From an uncultured bacterium (GTDB lineage: Bacteria > Verrucomicrobiota > Lentisphaeria > Victivallales > UBA1829): a stretch of DNA of 63,201 bases. The DNA lies in the NCBI GenBank assembly GCA_902778895.1, contig CACYZF010000013.1, forward strand, positions 1 through 63,201, read 5' to 3'. Below are positions 26,765-35,600 of this stretch, in pieces; position 1 is the stretch's first letter; every line of letters begins with the position of its first letter. The notes under the pieces are model-generated. The model saw only the letters and a list, made by a program, of their open reading frames with translations, did no database searches and was not told the origin of the DNA. Position numbers and translations under genes: made by a program.

Positions 26765-29098
26765 TCAGTCTTCCTCTTCGAGCAGAGGTTTCTGGAAGAA
26801 TCCGGCGACCTTGCCCAGTTCTTCCCTTTTCTCATCGGACAGGCCGGATGCGCGGGCAAAACGGTTCTGAAGCACCTCGGGATCAACCCCGAGGAAAAGC
26901 GCCCGTACGAACAGGTATTCACGGAATTCCTCGGAAAGCTTCGCCAGCTGGGGGCTGTTGATCAGCGTCACGATGATCCGGTCCTCCCCTTCTTCCCTGC
27001 GGAGCTGATTCCATGTTTTTCTCTGCGTGATGTTGGCTTTCTCGTCCTGAACTTTCAGCCGGAACGCGGAACCGGAAATATCGACGAGGACACTGTCCGG
27101 ATAGGAGCGGAGGAAAAGCTTCATGCCGCTGAGCGCCTTTTCATTTTCATCGAGATACGGCAACAGCGGCGCATTGTTCAGCACCAGGAATTTCCGGATG
27201 CCGAGGCAGTTCCTGCGCGGGCTTTCTTCGGTGAAATCCTTGTCGGACAGGAGCTCGTTCACCAGCCGGAGCGCCTCGGTGCTTTTCTGCTCGTCGCGGA
27301 TGATGCCCGGCAGATAGTCGAGCAGAAGCAGATAGTTCATGAGGAGCTTGGAGTCCATCGCCGATTCTTCTATGATGTCTTCCGGGTCCGGTTCAACCGT
27401 ATCCGGGTCCGGTTCAACTGTATCAGGTTCCGTTTTCTCCGTTTCCGGCGCGTTCGCGTCCGGCTCCGTCCCGCCCGAAATATCACCGTCACGGCCCGGC
27501 GACGCGGCCGACTGCAAACCGGAGAGCTGTTTGATGTAGGCGTCGATCGTCTTCTGATGTTCCGGCAGGAAGATGTGTTCCGTCAACTCAGAGTCAAGCT
27601 TCCTCAGCTCGTCACGGTTCGACAACGCGGCCTGATACATCGCTTCGATCACGTCGGCATCCAGCGTCTCCGCCTCATCCGGGTTGAACGCCATTGCCTG
27701 ATCCAGAAGCTCGTTTCGCAGGAGCAGCGCGCGGCTTTGTTTTTCGACAGCGCGGAGTTCATCCAGCACCTCAATGGCCTCCGCGGGAGCATTCACCCCG
27801 GCCTCCGCGACAAACTTTTCGACCTGATTGAGCTCCAGACCGGAATCCCTGGATTCCTCCTGGATCATACGCCAGCGCGCCTGATAAAACGCCGCGTCGT
27901 GAGCCGATGTCGGGTCCGTTTTGTCGTCGGACACGCGATTCCCGGCTGTCGACGAAGGGTTGGCGGCCGCCGGATTCCCTTTGCCGGGCGCGTCCGTTTT
28001 TGATTTCATGGCGAACACAAGCGCCGCGATCAGGGCAACCAGCAGAACGACAACAGCGGCGATCACGTAAATCAGGATGCTCTTCCGGGGGGTCCGGGAG
28101 GACGATTCCGTTTTTTCGGACTCCGTCCCCTTTTCCGGGACCGGTGCGGCATTGAGTTCGCGTTGAATATCCTTCAGTTCATCGACCACCTCACTCCACG
28201 ATTCCGGCCGGTTCGCCGGATCCTTCTCCATCAGCACATCGACCAGGTCGGACAGCCGTTTCGGAATATTCGGATTGAGCTCGTAAAGCGGAGTCTGGAT
28301 ATCGGAAAGCTGCATGGCGCAGACTTTCACGGGGTCGGAGTCGACGAACGGCTCGTGCCCGATCAGGATATGATATGCCGTGGCGCCGAAGGAATACATG
28401 TCCGACTTGAACCCCGGGACGTCCTTGTCGCCGTTGATGATCTCGGGAGGCGCATAGGCGGGCGTGGCGCGGATGTCCTCGTCCGCCAGTTCGGGATCCT
28501 TCGCCCGGCGGGCAAGTCCGAAGTCGGCGAGTTTGACCTTCCCGTTCAGGCGCATGATGATGTTTTCCGGCTTGATGTCGCCGTGGCTGAGCTGATTCCG
28601 GGTCCAGGCGTAGGACAGTGCGTTCGCGACGGCGATAAAAACGTCCAGCGCCTGCGGAATGTTCAGCGGCCCGACGTTGTTCAGCACAAGCTCCAGGTTT
28701 TCCCCGGTGATCTTTTCCATCACGAAATAATAGATGCCGTCTTCGGTCACGCCCGCGTCGTATGCCTGCACCACGTTAGGGTGCGACAGGCTGGCCGCCG
28801 CCCGAGCCTCGCGGAAGAAACGTTCCACGTACACCTCGTCGCTGGCGCTGTCATCGGACAGGATCTTGATCGCGACCTCGCGGTCGAGGTTGGTCTGCCG
28901 CGCCTGATACACGATTCCCATCGCGCCGCGTCCGAGCTCCTCCTCGATCTGGAATCCCGCCACGACTTCGCCCGGCCGCAGGTCGCGGCGCAAAGGGATG
29001 GCGCCGCCACACTTCCTGCAGAGATACGTCACCGTGCCGTCGTCGTGTTTCTGAGGCGTGGTCGCTTCGAGCTGCTGGCATTTCGGACAGTAGAGCAT
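26765..29098 (-). CDS. Transmembrane Ser/Thr protein kinase with N-terminal zinc ribbon
   Basis: About 777 residues if started at MLYCPKC, chosen for AGGA 10 nt upstream; an ATG eight codons earlier (29122) is the alternative and numbering here uses it. A zinc ribbon (CPKC near 12, CRKC near 35) precedes the kinase: GRGAMG (64-69), VAIK Lys 86, catalytic loop HGDIKPEN (180-187, with Gly in place of the usual Arg of HRD) and DFG (200-202). A helix near 348-371 crosses the membrane, followed by ~410 extracytoplasmic residues with an acidic EPDTVEPDPDTVEPDP repeat near 27377-27430 and mainly helical sequence. It is a PknB-type Hanks kinase common in PVC bacteria; targets are unknown. Confidence 0.9.
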   Translation of the reverse strand: MLYCPKCQQLEATTPQKHDDGTVTYLCRKCGGAIPLRRDLRPGEVVAGFQIEEELGRGAMGIVYQARQTNLDREVAIKILSDDSASDEVYVERFFREARAAASLSHPNVVQAYDAGVTEDGIYYFVMEKITGENLELVLNNVGPLNIPQALDVFIAVANALSYAWTRNQLSHGDIKPENIIMRLNGKVKLADFGLARRAKDPELADEDIRATPAYAPPEIINGDKDVPGFKSDMYSFGATAYHILIGHEPFVDSDPVKVCAMQLSDIQTPLYELNPNIPKRLSDLVDVLMEKDPANRPESWSEVVDELKDIQRELNAAPVPEKGTESEKTESSSRTPRKSILIYVIAAVVVLLVALIAALVFAMKSKTDAPGKGNPAAANPSSTAGNRVSDDKTDPTSAHDAAFYQARWRMIQEESRDSGLELNQVEKFVAEAGVNAPAEAIEVLDELRAVEKQSRALLLRNELLDQAMAFNPDEAETLDADVIEAMYQAALSNRDELRKLDSELTEHIFLPEHQKTIDAYIKQLSGLQSAASPGRDGDISGGTEPDANAPETEKTEPDTVEPDPDTVEPDPEDIIEESAMDSKLLMNYLLLLDYLPGIIRDEQKSTEALRLVNELLSDKDFTEESPRRNCLGIRKFLVLNNAPLLPYLDENEKALSGMKLFLRSYPDSVLVDISGSAFRLKVQDEKANITQRKTWNQLRREEGEDRIIVTLINSPQLAKLSEEFREYLFVRALFLGVDPEVLQNRFARASGLSDEKREELGKVAGFFQKPLLEEED

Positions 29099-29185
29099 GG
29101 ATTCTTTTTCCTGTTGCGTCATGACCGCCGGGCAGATTCGAGGATACCCCGGCAGAAACGGTCATGACTGAATAAAATTCTAATT

Positions 29186-29214
29186 AATATAGACCGCGCA
29201 GGATGAAACTTCAA
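29186..29214 (-). promoter_or_regulatory. Promoter of kinase gene
   Basis: Minus strand TTGAAG, a 17-nt spacer and TATATT. Confidence 0.6.
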
Positions 29215-29266
29215 CCTCAAATCCGCTTTTTTCCTCTTTTTCGGCCGTATTTCCGGTTTTCGGCGC

Positions 29267-29294
29267 TTGTTTTTCGGATTTGCCGGATTATATT
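29267..29294 (+). promoter_or_regulatory. Promoter of glycosyltransferase gene
   Basis: TTGTTT, a 16-nt spacer and TATATT. It is divergent from the kinase promoter about 50 bp away. Confidence 0.45.
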
Positions 29295-29357
29295 TGTTTC
29301 CGATATCATCGGCAATCATCAAACCGGACGCTCCGGACATCTTTTCCAAAGCTAAAC

Positions 29358-30515
29358 ATGTTTCAATTCGTACCGCCCAAACTGACCGTACCGGCACATC
29401 CGGAATCGCCGGACACAAAGTCCCGCAGCCCGGTCCGCCTGATTCCGGGAAGAACTTATATTTTCGGCTCCACGCACATCGACGTCGGCGGATGTTCCTA
29501 CTACCGGATCCTCTTCATCTCCCAGCTGCTCTCCCAGATCCACGGCCATGCGCTTTTCAACGATGCGCGGATATTGTTCAACAACAATGAACTCTTCCCC
29601 ATTCTTTCGTCCTTCCGTCTCCAGCGCGCATGCACCGTCCGCGACCTCAAATGGTTCCGCGACGTCCTTCTGCCGGCAAAGAACAAATTCCATTTCCCCG
29701 CCGTCTATGAGATCGACGACATCCTCGTCCACGAAGACATTCCCGTTTACAACTGCTACCGCGACATTTTCAGGGAGGGCAAGGATGCGATCCCCGTCTA
29801 TATGGACGGCTGCGACGCCGTCACGGTCACCTGCGACCCGCTCGCGGATTATTACAGCTCGAGATTCGGGATCCCGCGCACAAAATTCCGCGTTATCCCG
29901 AACTACCTGCCACGCTACTTCTTCGATTCCTACGACGAAACGGTCATCCTCGACCGAATCCGCTCGCAGAAATCGCGGAAACCGCGCATCTGCTTCTCCT
30001 GCGGCATGTCGCATTTCGACATGCGGAACACCGGCGCGGGCGACGATTTCTCCGGCATCCTCGACTGGATCATCGCGAACCGCCGCAAATACGAGTTCGT
30101 CTTCCACGGCGGATTCCCCCCTGCCCTCGAGAAATTCGCCAATGATTTCAAGCGCATTCCGGTCGGACCTTTCCTGGACTATCCGCGTGTGCGTCGCTCC
30201 ATCCGCGCCGACCTCTTCATCCAGCCGCTCCGCCACTCCACTTTCAATGAATGCAAAAGCCCGATCAAGATCCTGGAATCCTGGGCGGAAGGCACGCCCG
30301 CCTTCGTACAGGATCTCGGCAGCTACATGCGGATCGCACCGGACGCCTGTTTCGACACGGCGGACACGCTCGACCGCAAGGTCGGCGAACTCTTCGCGGA
30401 TCCAGACGCGCAGTTCCGGACCATCCGCGCGAACTACGCCCGTATGCAGGACTACTGGCTTGACAACCACCTGCACGAGTGGCTCGAAGTCATGCTGTTC
30501 CCGAAGGGCCGCTGA
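29358..30515 (+). CDS. GT-B fold glycosyltransferase-like protein
   Basis: About 385 residues from MFQFVPPKL; the SD is weak, and an ATG 26 codons upstream lies inside the -10 region. No signal peptide or membrane helix is seen. The N-terminal half has IDVGGCSYYRI, like donor-loop regions of GT-B enzymes, and YEIDDILVHED. The C-terminal half resembles GT1/GT4 domains: RVIPNYLPRYF, ICFSCGMSH, EFVFHGGFPP, RADLFIQPLRHSTFNECKSPIKILESWAEGTPAFVQDLG with the Glu/Ser-rich sugar-nucleotide region. It is probably a cytoplasmic transferase for surface glycans; donor and acceptor cannot be told. Confidence 0.7.
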   Translation: MFQFVPPKLTVPAHPESPDTKSRSPVRLIPGRTYIFGSTHIDVGGCSYYRILFISQLLSQIHGHALFNDARILFNNNELFPILSSFRLQRACTVRDLKWFRDVLLPAKNKFHFPAVYEIDDILVHEDIPVYNCYRDIFREGKDAIPVYMDGCDAVTVTCDPLADYYSSRFGIPRTKFRVIPNYLPRYFFDSYDETVILDRIRSQKSRKPRICFSCGMSHFDMRNTGAGDDFSGILDWIIANRRKYEFVFHGGFPPALEKFANDFKRIPVGPFLDYPRVRRSIRADLFIQPLRHSTFNECKSPIKILESWAEGTPAFVQDLGSYMRIAPDACFDTADTLDRKVGELFADPDAQFRTIRANYARMQDYWLDNHLHEWLEVMLFPKGR

Positions 30516-30603
30516 CCGCCCGCGCTTCATCCTGTGCGGAAAACAGGATGCACAGGCCCAGGACGCCATTCCCGGAAATGGCGCACATATCATGCGGAAA
30601 AAC

Positions 30604-30632
30604 TTGATTTTTACGGTGTCCGACTGTATATT
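30604..30632 (+). promoter_or_regulatory. Promoter of Sel1-repeat gene
   Basis: TTGATT, a 17-nt spacer and TATATT, 53 nt before the ATG. Confidence 0.6.
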
Positions 30633-30685
30633 GGTACCGGATCGCACAAACACAAACAAACTCTTTTGAACAGAAGGAAAACGAT

Positions 30686-31573
30686 ATGGAACAGAACGAA
30701 AAGAACGCGGAAACGTCGACGCAGGAACAGAGCGCGGGCGGTTGCGGATGCGGCTGCGGCGGAGGAAAAGGATCCAATAAGATCGTGGTCGCGATCTGGG
30801 TGGTGCTTCTGCTCGGATTCGCCTGCGTCCTGGCATATACCCGGTCGAACGGACAGAACAAGGCGGATCAGCTTCTGCAGGACGCATACAGTCTTTACGA
30901 ACGGCAGGATTTCGCGGGGGCGGCAGACCTTCTCCGTCAGTCGGCTGAACTCGGCAATCCCTGGGCGCAGATCTATTACGGCGGCTGCCTTAAGCAGGGC
31001 AGCGGCGTGGCGGCGGCCCCCGCGGCGGCGGTCGAATGGTACCGTAAGGCCGCCGCGCAGAACAGTTCCGTCGCGTATTATGAGCTCGCGGTCTGCTATG
31101 AAAACGGCCAGGGCGTGACGCCGAATCTGGACGAGGCGATCGCGTGGTATCAAAAAGCGCTGGACGCCGGGATCGGGGAAGCGCAGGGCGCGCTGTGGCG
31201 CGTATCCGTTTCCAAGGCAAACGATCTTTTCGCACACCAGAGATACAGGGAAGCGGTGGAAATCCTCAAAAAGACGGCGGAAGAAGGCTATTCCGAGGCG
31301 CAGGCGTGTTATGCCGCCTGCCTGATGAACGCCTCCGGGGTGAACCCGGATCCGTTTGCGGCGGTCGCGTGGTTCCGAAAGGCCGCTGAACAGCAGAACC
31401 CGACCGCGATTTATTCGCTCGGCGTCTGCTATGAAAACGGGGAAGGCGTGGACCGGAATCTGGACACGGCGCTCGAATGGTACCACAGGGCGAAGGACGC
31501 CGGACTTGAAGACGCGCAGAGCGCGATCATCCGCGTCGAAAAGCTCAAGGCGCTGAAGGAAGCCGAGAAGTAA
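30686..31573 (+). CDS. Membrane-anchored Sel1-repeat protein with Cys-Gly cluster
   Basis: A 295-residue protein with GAAGGA upstream of the ATG. The N-terminus carries a GGCGCGCGGGKG stretch, probably cytoplasmic, then one helix (about 33-50). The rest is about five Sel1/TPR-like repeats with signatures A.(Y/C)YE.G.GV..(N/D)...A..WY.KA. Sel1 repeats form solenoids for protein-protein contacts. The Cys-Gly run might bind a metal, but that is speculative. A terminator follows and the gene is monocistronic. A second, unrelated Sel1 protein lies at 61641-62444. Confidence 0.85.
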   Translation: MEQNEKNAETSTQEQSAGGCGCGCGGGKGSNKIVVAIWVVLLLGFACVLAYTRSNGQNKADQLLQDAYSLYERQDFAGAADLLRQSAELGNPWAQIYYGGCLKQGSGVAAAPAAAVEWYRKAAAQNSSVAYYELAVCYENGQGVTPNLDEAIAWYQKALDAGIGEAQGALWRVSVSKANDLFAHQRYREAVEILKKTAEEGYSEAQACYAACLMNASGVNPDPFAAVAWFRKAAEQQNPTAIYSLGVCYENGEGVDRNLDTALEWYHRAKDAGLEDAQSAIIRVEKLKALKEAEK

Positions 31574-31610
31574 AACAGACGCTCTCCTGTAGCGCAGGAA
31601 ACTGCAAACA

Positions 31611-31655
31611 ATAGGTCGTATAGGTCGTACAAGACTTATACGACCTATCTTTTTT
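31611..31655 (+). terminator. Terminator with tandem ATAGGTCGT units
   Basis: ATAGGTCGTATAGGTCGTA is followed by TATACGACCTAT and CTTTTTT. Either copy of the 9-mer can pair with the 3' arm. Confidence 0.75.
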
Positions 31656-31669
31656 ACCTTCATCGACCT

Positions 31670-31712
31670 GGAAAAAGATTGGCGGCAGTCCCCGATGAAG
31701 AGAACTGCCGCC
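31670..31712 (-). terminator. Intrinsic terminator of GH2 gene
   Basis: A perfect 9-bp stem GGCGGCAGT/ACTGCCGCC (31681-31689 with 31704-31712), then AATCTTTTTCC on the minus strand. Confidence 0.75.
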
Positions 31713-31752
31713 GTGAAGCGGGCGGGACTGAGCCCGCCGGATGATCCGAGGA

Positions 31753-34700
31753 TCAGAGCTTGTTGCCTTCCGAATCGGTGTGGCCGCTCTCCACGACGTC
31801 GGAACGGTCGCGTCCGGCGGCGTACTCGATCAGGTTGAAGAGGAGTCTTCTGCACACGGGGTCGTTGTAGTTGGTGAGCCCGAGCGTGGAGTAGAAGAAG
31901 GAGCCGGAACCGGTCTTCGCGCGACCGATGGCGGTGCCCATGCGGCATCCGAGGGAATGCCACGCGCCGGAGATCAGCTCCTCGTCGCCTTCCATGATGA
32001 TGGCGGAGCGCGGATTGGAGACCGCGGCGTCAAACGCATAGTCGAGGACGGCGGGCTTCAGGAAGCCGTTGAACACGGGGTGGTCCTTGCAGAAATACTG
32101 GCCGCCGACCCAGTTGTTGCCGAGGCGGAAGCTTCCGAGATATTTCAGGTTGCCGTTCGCGGCGGCGATGGTCGGAGCCCAGTTTTCCACGTCGTTGAGG
32201 ACGATGACCTGCGTGCCGGCCTTTGCGAGCTCGACGACCGCGTTCACGTCGACGGAATTGCCGTTCGGCGGGAAGCAGAGGACGTTGAAGCGCTGCGCGG
32301 TCTTCTTGGTCATGGAGATGGCAAGCTGCGCGGGAACGCCTTGGTAGAGCTTGACCGTGGCGGTTCCGTCGTTTCCGACCGCGACTTCCTTGCCGTCGAC
32401 CTTGAAACTCAGCTGGTCGTCGGCCTTGGTCGGGCCTTCGATCTTGAAGTTGTAGTCACCGTCGGCGTTCGGCATGTACTGGCCCTCGAAGAGGACCGTG
32501 TAACCGGCGGTCATGGGCACGTTCGGATCGGGCGTGCCGCCGTCCGGGAGCGCCAGTTCGAGCTGGCGGACATTGCGCTCGGCGCGCTTTTCGCCGTCGA
32601 CGAGGAAGGTCAGGCGGAACGCGCCGGCGGTCCCGTCGGGCGTGGCGATGGAGTTCGCCTGGATTCTCTGCGGAACGGGGTAGCGCTGGGTCACGACGAG
32701 CACGTCGGGCTTCAGGCTGCTGCCGGGCTGGAAGGTCTGGAAGTTGCCGCCAGCGGCGTTGAGGATGCTGACGAGCGACTGCTGCGGCTGGCCGCCGCGT
32801 CCGCCCATGCCGCGTCCGCCGCCGAAACCGCCCTGGCCGCCGCCCATTCCGGGGAAACCGCCCTGGCCGCCGCCGAAGCCGCCGGGCTGCTGGCCCTGGG
32901 GCTGCGGATTCTCATAAACGGCGTACGTCTTACCCGCGGGGAGCTGGATTTTGGAGTTGTCGACGGCCGTGACTTCCATTTCGCCCTCGGCCTTGGTGCC
33001 CTTCAGGAACGCCTTGATGACGGAGACGCCGGGCTTGTCGACCTGGATCTGGACCTGCTCGGCGAGGAGTTCGCCGTAGACGTCGCCGCCGGTGACCTTC
33101 ACGGGCTGCTCGATCTCCTTGACGGCCTTGCCGTCCTGGATGAGCTGCGTCACGAGCGTGTATTCGCCGTTCAGGTTCTCTTCATTGATGATGTGGATAT
33201 CGGCGGAGATGGTGTTCGGGACGGTGAAGGACGGGGTCGGGGTGTGGACCGCGAGCTTCAGCGGGGCGTTGTAGGCGCGGAGGATCGCCGGATCGCCCTT
33301 CGGGTTGCGGAAGGTGTCGACGACGCCGGAGTTGTTCTCGCGGAGCATGGCTTCCCAGCCGTTGATCGCATAGCCGTCGGTGATGTTGTTCAGGCGGATG
33401 ATCTCGATGCGGCGGCCCTGGTGGCGGATGCCGACCTTGCCGAGCTCGGAGGTAAAGGCTTCGACGGTCGGGAAGTCCTTGCGGAGGCCCTTCTCGTCGA
33501 GGTACTTGTTCATGCGCTTGTACCAGTTCTTGTAGTCCTCGCCGTCCATGCCGTCCTGGCCGATCTTCTTCAGTTCGTCCATGATGAGCTCAAGGCGCGG
33601 CGGGGTGGAGATGGCGCCTTCCTCGCCCCAGAAGACGAGCTCTTCCTTGTTCTCGGTGTAGTTCCAGTAGCGCTTGCTGTTCGTGTAGTAGTTCGCTGGA
33701 TAGGAGATGTTCGGACCGGTCGCGTTGTGGTTGTCGCGGAACCCGACCTGGTACACCTTGTCGTCGAAGGGCATGCAGTTCATCTTGTTGTAGTCTTCGA
33801 CGTTGATGCCTTCCTTGCTCCAGCCGCTGGTGAGCACCACGATGCGCGACGGGTCGTTCTGATGCGTGAAGGAGACCATGCTGGAATACCAGTTCTGGTC
33901 ATGCTGTTCGCGGCCGAGACCGAGTTCGTTGATGAGGTTGTAGATGACGAGGGACGGGTGGGAACGGAACTTCTTCACCATGCGGCGGACGCGTTCCTTC
34001 GCGATCACGCGGCCTTCGGGGGACTGGCTGCCGGAGATGAATCCGCCGGGTTCGGCGTAGTACAGGAGGCCCTGCTTGTCGGCTTCCTGAAGCACGATGT
34101 CCTGGCCCATGTGGCGGTGGAAGTTCAGCATGTTCATGCCGAAGTTCTTCGCGGCCTGGATCTGCTTCTCGGCGTATTCCGGCAGCGGGATGGTGCCGGT
34201 GACGGGCCACCAGCCCCAGCTGATCGCGGAACGCAGCACGATGCGCTTGCCGTTGAGGCGGAACATGGCGTCCTTGCCGACGCCTTCGGGGCCGAACCAG
34301 CGGAACCCGAACGTTTGGACCTCTTCCTCGTCGCCGATCTTCACGCTCATGGTGTACAGGTTCGGGTTGTCGAGGTCCCACAGCTCCGCGTTCTCGTGCG
34401 TGAACTTGCGGGTGATGAGGTTTTCGCCGGGTTTGAGCTTGACGAACTCGCCCGCCATGACCGGGACGTTGTCCTGCACGAGGCGGACGGTGCATTCCTC
34501 CTCCACGTCCTTGCCCGTGTCGTTGACCGCGGTGATGCGGACTTCGACCGTCTTCGGATCGGGAGTATTCATGATATACACATCGTCAATATAGACGGGA
34601 TCGGTGATCTCGAGGGAGACATGGCCGGTCACGCCGCCGACGGCACGTCTGCCGTTCAGTTTGACGCCGTTCCACGTGAACGGGATGTAGTCAGTCCAGT

Positions 34701-35259
34701 CGTAGTCGCCGCCGGGGTTGGTGATGCGGATGTCGAGCGCGGCGGTGTCGCCTTTCTTGAGCTTGCCGGTGATGTCGAGCACGAACTCGGTGTCGCACGC
34801 GGCGTCGCACGCGATGAGTTCATGGTTCAGGAAGATCTCGGCCTGGTAGGTCAGCGCGGAAAAGCGCAGGAACACCTTCTTGCCGGTCAGGTCCTGGTCG
34901 ACCTTGAACGTGCGGCTCCACCACGAAACGCCCTGCAGCGGCTGCCAGAAATTCTTCGGGTCGATCGTGTAGTCCTTTTCCAGCGCGGACATGTCGGTGA
35001 AATACTGTTCGACCGTGCCGGGGACCGAGACGTCCTTGCGGTCCGCCTTGCTCAGAGCGTCCCAGCCGCCGGTCGGCTGATGCGCGGGGATCTGGTCGAG
35101 CGGAGTGCCGGGGACGACGACTTTTTCGGACTGCCACTTGGCGTCAGTGTCGCGCCAGAGTTTCCAGCCGGATCCGGAGAGGCTGACGACTTCGCGCGCA
35201 TCGGCGGTCTGCCAGAGCATTCCGGCCGCGAACGCGAGGATGAAGATGGATTTTTTCAT
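31753..35259 (-). CDS. Secreted GH2-family glycosidase with Gly-rich insert and PA14-like region
   Basis: A 1,168-residue protein with AGGAAAG upstream and a Sec signal ending near ADA (21). The GH2 layout is a sugar-binding domain (about 25-220, WWSRTFKV, AEIFLNHELIA), an Ig-like domain, then a TIM barrel with NFHRHMGQD, the acid/base Glu 445 in NLINELG and the likely nucleophile Glu 546 or 547 in FWGEEGA. After ~780 there is an unusual Gly/Gln/Phe-rich stretch (787-825, GGFGGGQGG type). A PA14-like segment (VLFEGQYMPNADGDYNFKIEG) and a last ~120-residue domain follow. Activity could be beta-galactosidase, -glucuronidase or -mannosidase; sequence alone does not decide. It is monocistronic. 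Confidence 0.88.
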   Translation of the reverse strand: MKKSIFILAFAAGMLWQTADAREVVSLSGSGWKLWRDTDAKWQSEKVVVPGTPLDQIPAHQPTGGWDALSKADRKDVSVPGTVEQYFTDMSALEKDYTIDPKNFWQPLQGVSWWSRTFKVDQDLTGKKVFLRFSALTYQAEIFLNHELIACDAACDTEFVLDITGKLKKGDTAALDIRITNPGGDYDWTDYIPFTWNGVKLNGRRAVGGVTGHVSLEITDPVYIDDVYIMNTPDPKTVEVRITAVNDTGKDVEEECTVRLVQDNVPVMAGEFVKLKPGENLITRKFTHENAELWDLDNPNLYTMSVKIGDEEEVQTFGFRWFGPEGVGKDAMFRLNGKRIVLRSAISWGWWPVTGTIPLPEYAEKQIQAAKNFGMNMLNFHRHMGQDIVLQEADKQGLLYYAEPGGFISGSQSPEGRVIAKERVRRMVKKFRSHPSLVIYNLINELGLGREQHDQNWYSSMVSFTHQNDPSRIVVLTSGWSKEGINVEDYNKMNCMPFDDKVYQVGFRDNHNATGPNISYPANYYTNSKRYWNYTENKEELVFWGEEGAISTPPRLELIMDELKKIGQDGMDGEDYKNWYKRMNKYLDEKGLRKDFPTVEAFTSELGKVGIRHQGRRIEIIRLNNITDGYAINGWEAMLRENNSGVVDTFRNPKGDPAILRAYNAPLKLAVHTPTPSFTVPNTISADIHIINEENLNGEYTLVTQLIQDGKAVKEIEQPVKVTGGDVYGELLAEQVQIQVDKPGVSVIKAFLKGTKAEGEMEVTAVDNSKIQLPAGKTYAVYENPQPQGQQPGGFGGGQGGFPGMGGGQGGFGGGRGMGGRGGQPQQSLVSILNAAGGNFQTFQPGSSLKPDVLVVTQRYPVPQRIQANSIATPDGTAGAFRLTFLVDGEKRAERNVRQLELALPDGGTPDPNVPMTAGYTVLFEGQYMPNADGDYNFKIEGPTKADDQLSFKVDGKEVAVGNDGTATVKLYQGVPAQLAISMTKKTAQRFNVLCFPPNGNSVDVNAVVELAKAGTQVIVLNDVENWAPTIAAANGNLKYLGSFRLGNNWVGGQYFCKDHPVFNGFLKPAVLDYAFDAAVSNPRSAIIMEGDEELISGAWHSLGCRMGTAIGRAKTGSGSFFYSTLGLTNYNDPVCRRLLFNLIEYAAGRDRSDVVESGHTDSEGNKL

Positions 35260-35319
35260 GGGGTCTTTCCTGTTTGTATGGGGGTATTGTGTGATTGTTT
35301 TAGGAAATAATTTTTTGAT

Positions 35320-35347
35320 AATATACCCTTTCGAGCGGGATTTTCAA
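35320..35347 (-). promoter_or_regulatory. Promoter of GH2 gene
   Basis: Minus strand TTGAAA, a 16-nt spacer and TATATT. Confidence 0.6.
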
Positions 35348-35600
35348 GCTGTTTCCGTAAAAATCGGAGCGTTTTCGGGGCGAAAGACGGCCATCCGGCG
35401 ATTCTCCGCAGGCAGGAATCAGGACAAGTCCGCAATAATCCGGCAGTATTTTTCTTTACTAAAAACATATATGCGACACAATTTTATGAGATACTCCGGC
35501 GTTAATAGTGTTATACTGTAATTATATGCCGATACGCAGCAAATCAGGAAAACAACCTCATCCCCGCTCGACACGGGGAAGAAACAGAGAAACACAATCC

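Noticed and set aside
31741..35310. Plus-strand frame of 1,189 codons opposite the GH2 gene
   Set aside because: Same effect; the minus strand has a signal peptide, catalytic Glu residues, an SD and a promoter.
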